Positions 46,437 to 50,154 of a stretch of 50,154 nt of DNA are shown one piece after another. The translations under genes and the position numbers were made by a program. Positions within the stretch are counted from its first letter, which is position 1. The number at the start of each line of letters is the position of its first letter. The stretch covers positions 1 to 50,154 of IMG/VR virus record IMGVR_UViG_3300037041_001770; one strand, given 5' to 3'. The notes below the pieces were generated by a model. That model did no database searches, was not told where the DNA came from, and worked only from the letters and a program-made list of their open reading frames with translations. The DNA is from a virus.

Positions 46437-46450
46437 TTTGGGGGATACAA

Positions 46451-47845
46451 ATGTATACGAAAGAACAGTTAGAAGCGATGTTGAAAGAAACCGAAACTCT
46501 GAAGAGTCGGGTCGATGCTGCCGAAATGAAGTCAAAAGAGCTTGAAACAGAAAATCTTAAGCTTCAAACAAGCATGAAAACAATCGGAAATCGTTCTGAT
46601 TCAGACGAAGCAAGAGCAATGCGTTATTTTGGTGTATCTCACCCCAAGCAGCTTCTTTCTGTCAATGTTGCATCACCTGCTTTTAGAATGGTTCCTGATG
46701 AGCTAAAGCATCTCGTTCTTAACTTCAAAAAATCTGTTGATGTTGCTCGATTCACGGCTCAAATGTTTCACGGTGCGGCTCTTGATGATGTTCGCGGTGA
46801 CTCTGAATCACCTGCAAAAATCAAAGGACTTCTTGAAACCCGTTATGGCAGAGAAATCCTTGTTCCTGCACTCAAGGCTTTTGGTTCAACTGTTGTTGGC
46901 GGCGGTGACGAGTGGGTTCCTACTGCTACCGCATCGAGCTATATTGATGAATACTCTTTGGAGCGCGTACTTGAGCAGCGTTTTAAAGTTGTAAACATGC
47001 CAACAAACCCATTTGATCAGCCAGTTGTTAAGCAAGGCACAAAGGCAAGAAAATCAACAGAAGGTACAATCATGACAGCTGGTCAGTTTCAAACTGATAA
47101 GCTCACCATGTCTGCTGTTAAACTTGCTGAATACTATGAGATTCCAGAAGAACTTAACGAAGATTCCGCGCCAGATTTCTTGGCTGCTGGACGTGATCAT
47201 GTGGTTAAAGCTCAGAAGGATGCTGTTGAAGCAGCTCTTTTAAACGGTGATGACGATGGTGCTCACATTGATAGTGATACCCAAGCTTTGGGCGCTGATA
47301 TTGCCGAGAAAATTTGGAAGGGACTTCGCCGCGAAGCTCTTTCGAACTCTGCAAACGGTGCAACTTTTGACTTTACAAACGCCGTAGCCGATGAAACTAA
47401 GCTGCGTACTCTTCGCGCACGCATGGGCAAGTTTGGCAAAAACGAGAAAGAACTTTGCTGGATTGTTGGAACCAATGTTTATACCCAAATGTTGGGCTTT
47501 GACACTGTTGCAACTCTTGACAAGTTTGGCCCCAATGCTACCGTACTTCAGGGCGCACTTGCTGCATACCAAGGCATTCCAATCATTTGTAGCGAGTACA
47601 TGCGCGAAGATTTGAACGCTAACGGTGTATTTGATGGCATTGTGTCCACAAAAGCGGCAATGCTTCTTGTGAACCTAACCCGTTGGTACATCGGCAACAG
47701 AAGGCCGATCCAAGTTAAGCTCATGATGGATCTTCCTTACCACGACAGATGGCTCCTTGCTTCTTATCGCCGCGTAGCTTTCAAAGGGTTCGCGCAGTCA
47801 GCGACAGAAACAAGCGTTGTTTACGGTTACAATATCGCTAAATAA
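46451..47845 (+). CDS. HK97-fold major capsid protein
   Basis: 464 residues. The N-terminal 50 residues form a coiled coil (TKEQLEAMLKETETLKSRVD) like the delta (scaffold) domain. The HK97 fold follows with VGGGDEWVPTATASSYIDEY, SLERVLEQRFKVVNMPTNPF, STEGTIMTAGQF and an A-domain loop (RDHVVKAQKDAVEAALLNGD). The C-terminal portion has YQGIPIICSEYMREDLNANG and VNLTRWYIGNRRPIQVKLMM. Strong terminator after the stop, as expected for the most expressed protein. Confidence 0.9.
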   Translation: MYTKEQLEAMLKETETLKSRVDAAEMKSKELETENLKLQTSMKTIGNRSDSDEARAMRYFGVSHPKQLLSVNVASPAFRMVPDELKHLVLNFKKSVDVARFTAQMFHGAALDDVRGDSESPAKIKGLLETRYGREILVPALKAFGSTVVGGGDEWVPTATASSYIDEYSLERVLEQRFKVVNMPTNPFDQPVVKQGTKARKSTEGTIMTAGQFQTDKLTMSAVKLAEYYEIPEELNEDSAPDFLAAGRDHVVKAQKDAVEAALLNGDDDGAHIDSDTQALGADIAEKIWKGLRREALSNSANGATFDFTNAVADETKLRTLRARMGKFGKNEKELCWIVGTNVYTQMLGFDTVATLDKFGPNATVLQGALAAYQGIPIICSEYMREDLNANGVFDGIVSTKAAMLLVNLTRWYIGNRRPIQVKLMMDLPYHDRWLLASYRRVAFKGFAQSATETSVVYGYNIAK

Positions 47846-47866
47846 CCCGTTGTTGTCGTAAAAAGG

Positions 47867-47900
47867 ACCGGCTGCTATAAAAAGTAGTCGGTTTTTTTTT
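47867..47900 (+). terminator. Rho-independent terminator after the capsid gene
   Basis: A ten-base stem ACCGGCTGCT / AGTAGTCGGT with two G-U pairs and loop ATAAAA is followed by nine T residues. Confidence 0.85.
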
Positions 47901-47923
47901 GCAAAAATTAAGGATAAATTTTT

Positions 47924-48781
47924 ATGAGCGCACAACAACTAACGCGACTCAATCTATATGAGTCCATGCCTGTTATTCCGGTTCAGGTGTTCGATATCGG
48001 CTCAGAAATTACACAAATTGCATCATACGGCAATAGTTTGTTGGCTACTCTTTGGGTCAAAGAACTCGACCCAGGTGCTTCGGTTTTGGTCAGATGGTAC
48101 GATATTGGGCCAGGGTCGGGAGATTTTCCGGGCGAAAAAATATATGTGGCGCAGCACGCCGTAGTAGCAACCGCAGACACAAGCGATAGGCGGCTTGTGC
48201 CTGGAATCCATAACAAAGTATGGTGCGAAATTATTGTAACAGGCGGTCAGGTTACACTTGGGATTTATGCAACAAGCGTCTCAGCTTTTCCGCAGCAATC
48301 ACCTTTTAAAGATCAAGATGATGCTAATCTTGGTAACGATGCTGGAAACTCTTTTGTTTTACTCGATAGGGATTTGAATAAATATTTTTTAGCAACAGGA
48401 AAAGAGGGAGCAACAAACGTCAATATCGTTGGGGGATCAATAGCGGCTGAAATTGCTGGTGATCCCCTTATTTTAATAAATAGATCAATAACAGATGGGA
48501 CACTTCAAACACTTATAAGTCAAGCAGTACCAACAAATAAGCTTTGGAAATTAAGAAAAGTAGATATTTGTTCAAGGTGCTATGGCGAATTTTATTTGAA
48601 AGCCAATAGTGTTATAATTGGGGAAGGTAAGACTTCTCCAGCTCAATCTAATGTTTCATTTACGCTCGCTCCATATATGAAACTTGATGAGAATTTAATG
48701 GTAGAGGTTGATTTTAAAATGAACTACGGGCCTCAACTGGATGTTTCGGCCTATTTACATTTAACAGAGGAACCTAATTAA
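47924..48781 (+). CDS. Virion protein, decoration or head-fibre type
   Basis: 285 residues. Two beta-rich halves: the first (about 1-125) has GNSLLATLWVKELDPGASVL, VRWYDIGPGSGDFPG and VWCEIIVTGGQVTLGIYAT; the second (about 150-280) has NVNIVGGSIAAEIAGDP, LWKLRKVDICSRCYGEFYL. It follows the capsid gene, where decoration and head-fibre proteins usually sit. No enzymatic motif. Exact role unknown. Confidence 0.6.
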   Translation: MSAQQLTRLNLYESMPVIPVQVFDIGSEITQIASYGNSLLATLWVKELDPGASVLVRWYDIGPGSGDFPGEKIYVAQHAVVATADTSDRRLVPGIHNKVWCEIIVTGGQVTLGIYATSVSAFPQQSPFKDQDDANLGNDAGNSFVLLDRDLNKYFLATGKEGATNVNIVGGSIAAEIAGDPLILINRSITDGTLQTLISQAVPTNKLWKLRKVDICSRCYGEFYLKANSVIIGEGKTSPAQSNVSFTLAPYMKLDENLMVEVDFKMNYGPQLDVSAYLHLTEEPN

Positions 48782-48794
48782 AAGGGGTTAAAAA

Positions 48795-49343
48795 ATGGCT
48801 GATTTAAGAACAAGTTTTACAGTGCTCGAAGATGCTACAACACAAGCAGGACTCCCATTGCACAAAGTTGCACAGGGTGACGCACTAGCTGGAAAAAATG
48901 CAATTGCTGCACTAATTGCAAAAGATCCCGCTGGAAACCTCGTTTATCCCGTTACTAACTCGCTGGGTGAGCTTGTTGTATCTACCGAGTCATCAACAGC
49001 AGCGGCTCTTTTGTCAGAAGATGGAACAAGCGCAGGTAGTGCAAGCGATGCTGATATTGTGACTCTCACTCTACAAAATGATATGACCTACCGTGAACTT
49101 GAAGCAGTTGTATCTTGCTTTAGAGATGCAGTTTTCAAAATCGTTCATGTTGACGATGCTGTTACAAACATCTTGGTTCCTGGTGTTCGTTGTGGTGCTG
49201 GCTCTCTTAACTCTGTTTTAAATTTTAAAACTCTTGAGTTTGTTACTGGCGCAACTGGCACACAAGAGCTAAAAATCATTGGAAAGAACCTTAATGCACT
49301 AGCCACAATGGATGGTGTTCTTTCGGTAAAAGAAATCCAGTAA
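48795..49343 (+). CDS. Head decoration / virion protein
   Basis: 182 residues, ribosome site aaaaggggttaaaaaATG. A compact beta protein: SFTVLEDATTQAGLPLHKV, then VYPVTNSLGELVVSTESST, SDADIVTLTLQNDMTY and a C-terminal KTLEFVTGATGTQELKIIG. Context (after capsid) and sequence suggest a capsid decoration protein. No firm family. Confidence 0.58.
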   Translation: MADLRTSFTVLEDATTQAGLPLHKVAQGDALAGKNAIAALIAKDPAGNLVYPVTNSLGELVVSTESSTAAALLSEDGTSAGSASDADIVTLTLQNDMTYRELEAVVSCFRDAVFKIVHVDDAVTNILVPGVRCGAGSLNSVLNFKTLEFVTGATGTQELKIIGKNLNALATMDGVLSVKEIQ

Positions 49344-49415
49344 TTAACTTTCACGGTATAGCGATTCATCTTTTATAAGCTGTATCGCTTTTAATTTATG
49401 AAAATGAGGTAAATA

Positions 49416-49604
49416 ATGCTTAAATTCTATAGAAAAAGTTTTAAATCGGGTGTTACAATCGTGAGGGAAAAAATAATCACGGGTGGAGTAGAGTCATGGA
49501 AAAACCACCAATTTTATCCGCGCGATAATGGGAAGGTAGCAATTTATGAAAATGAGCCATACCTGCTTGAGAGGTATTCGACCCTTTTCACTGAAGTTGA
49601 TTAA
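49416..49604 (+). CDS. Small hypothetical virion-operon protein
   Basis: 62 residues, ribosome site GAGGT. It begins MLKFYRKSFKSGVTIVREK, basic start then strand segments (VAIYENEPYLLERYS). Its 3' end overlaps the beginning of the signal-peptide gene at 49546. No function recognised. Confidence 0.5.
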   Translation: MLKFYRKSFKSGVTIVREKIITGGVESWKNHQFYPRDNGKVAIYENEPYLLERYSTLFTEVD

Positions 49605-49968
49605 GGTTTTACCCCTGATACTTCTCAGTATCGGGGGGTTTTGTTTTGCCGCAGATGAAGAATCATCAATGGAAACACAAGATTTAGCTGGCTCAACTTC
49701 TCACTTTTCAGGAACAGCAAATACAACTTCTGTAACCATTCCAGCGGTAGCAAATAAAGTCATCTCTGAAGTTTTCTTCAAATGCGACAATCAAACACCA
49801 ATCGCGAAACAGTGCCTAATATCGTTTGATGCTGGCGTATCGTGGCTTTCTCTTGGAATTGGGGAAGCTATCGCATGGTCAGCTAAAGGAAGAATCAAGC
49901 AAATTAGAGTTAAGGCTTCAACGGCGGGAGTAACTTACCAGGGGCTAATAAATTATGAAGCTTATTAA
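49546..49968 (+). CDS. Exported virion-operon protein
   Basis: 140 residues from ATG 49546; starts at TTG 49567 or TTG 49597 are also possible. The N-region is basic, then LKLIKVLPLILLSIGGFCFA and ADEES: a clear signal peptide. The mature domain (about 45-140) is beta-rich with HFSGTANTTSVTIPAVANKV and CLISFDAGVSWLSLGIGEAI, like a fibre or decoration sandwich. A terminator-like hairpin (49611-49638) lies inside the signal-peptide coding region. Overlaps the following exported gene by 14 bases. Confidence 0.6.
   Translation: MKMSHTCLRGIRPFSLKLIKVLPLILLSIGGFCFAADEESSMETQDLAGSTSHFSGTANTTSVTIPAVANKVISEVFFKCDNQTPIAKQCLISFDAGVSWLSLGIGEAIAWSAKGRIKQIRVKASTAGVTYQGLINYEAY
49611..49638 (+). terminator. 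Hairpin with T tract inside a coding region
   Basis: ACCCCTGATACT and AGTATCGGGGGG form an 11-bp stem with a UCUC loop, followed by TTTTGTTTT. It lies just after the 49416 gene stop but also within the coding part of the signal peptide of the 49546 gene, so it may reduce, not end, transcription. Confidence 0.6.
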
Positions 49969-50154
49969 ATCTTTAATTGTCGGGCTTTTTTTGGTAGCTT
50001 CAAATGCCAACGCAGCTCTCTATCTCTATGATAGAACACAGTTTGCGGGAACAGTACCGTTTGATAACTCAGTAAATTTGTTTTCAGCCGATAATGTTCA
50101 GGCAGCAATTGAAGAAGTAAAACAGGCTAATGAAAACATAGCAAGGTTTCTCAC
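49955..50154 (+). CDS. N-terminal part of exported virion-like protein (continues at 1-446)
   Basis: The ATG at 49955 overlaps the stop of the preceding gene. Signal peptide MKLIKSLIVGLFLVASNANA, then ALYLYDRTQFAGTVPF. The frame is open at the window end and continues exactly in position 3-446, making a joined protein of about 172 residues. The run of exported small proteins (49546, 49955) next to capsid genes mirrors the exported fibre-tip proteins at 18212-20881. Confidence 0.75.
   Translation, partial: MKLIKSLIVGLFLVASNANAALYLYDRTQFAGTVPFDNSVNLFSADNVQAAIEEVKQANENIARFL
50028..50154. repeat. Terminal direct repeat, right copy (circular closure)
   Basis: Identical to bases 1-127. Removing one copy gives a circle of 50,027 bases. 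Confidence 0.93.

Noticed and set aside
1-50154. CRISPR array, tRNA genes, integrase, insertion sequence
   Set aside because: No regular spaced repeats, no cloverleaf with an anticodon arm, and no tyrosine or serine recombinase or transposase motif was seen.

Overview
The window looks like one complete tailed-phage genome. Its first 127 bases (1-127) are repeated exactly at the end (50028-50154), so the sequence closes into a circle of about 50,027 bp. The gene cut at position 1 continues from the right end. The DNA is AT-rich. The capsid and tail genes are of the HK97/siphovirus type: TTG-started large terminase, portal fused to a Mu F-like domain, HK97 protease and capsid, a tail-chaperone frameshift and a 1738-residue tape measure. 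I see no tRNA, CRISPR array, integrase, recombinase or DNA polymerase. The host is unknown. Many signal peptides, secreted hydrolases and fibre-tip proteins with export signals point to a Gram-negative host. A low-GC Bdellovibrionota-type predator is a reasonable guess, but only an inference.

Layout. (1) The late plus-strand operon runs 40058-50154 and then 1-21565: packaging, a CsrA-like RNA-binding protein, head, connector, tail tube, chaperones, tape measure, tail tip, LamG fibre and three tail-collar fibre-tip proteins carrying signal peptides. It ends at a hairpin at 21552-21576. (2) 21607-24821 holds small plus-strand genes. Three of them follow near-identical promoter plus leader-hairpin cassettes, and a Cro-like regulator ends the group. 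(3) 24862-30858 is an accessory block. It encodes a secreted two-part GH5 mannanase-like enzyme split by an A9 -1 frameshift, small regulators, a papain-family lipoprotein, a metalloprotease-like secreted protein with HQxxH in place of HExxH, an SNase-like nuclease and a GT-A glycosyltransferase. (4) 39753-30855 on the minus strand is the early region: ERF recombinase, replication proteins, VRR nuclease, ParB-like protein, T7-lysozyme-like amidase, MazG-like protein and an Acb2/Tad1-type cassette predicted to sponge cyclic-nucleotide defence signals.

The pieces suggest a regulated phage. Four exact copies of the palindromic 12-mer TTACAAATGTAA (either orientation) lie only between genes, at early or small-gene promoters, and look like repressor operators. 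One overlaps the -10 of the ERF promoter. A perfect 41-bp palindrome lies between the ERF and replication genes, and iteron-like repeats lie inside the replication gene. With a ParB-like gene and no integrase, an extrachromosomal (plasmid-like) prophage is possible but unproven.

The most unusual content is the set of exported fibre-like proteins, the frameshifted secreted mannanase, the phage CsrA homologue next to terminase, and the predicted anti-CBASS/anti-Thoeris pair.
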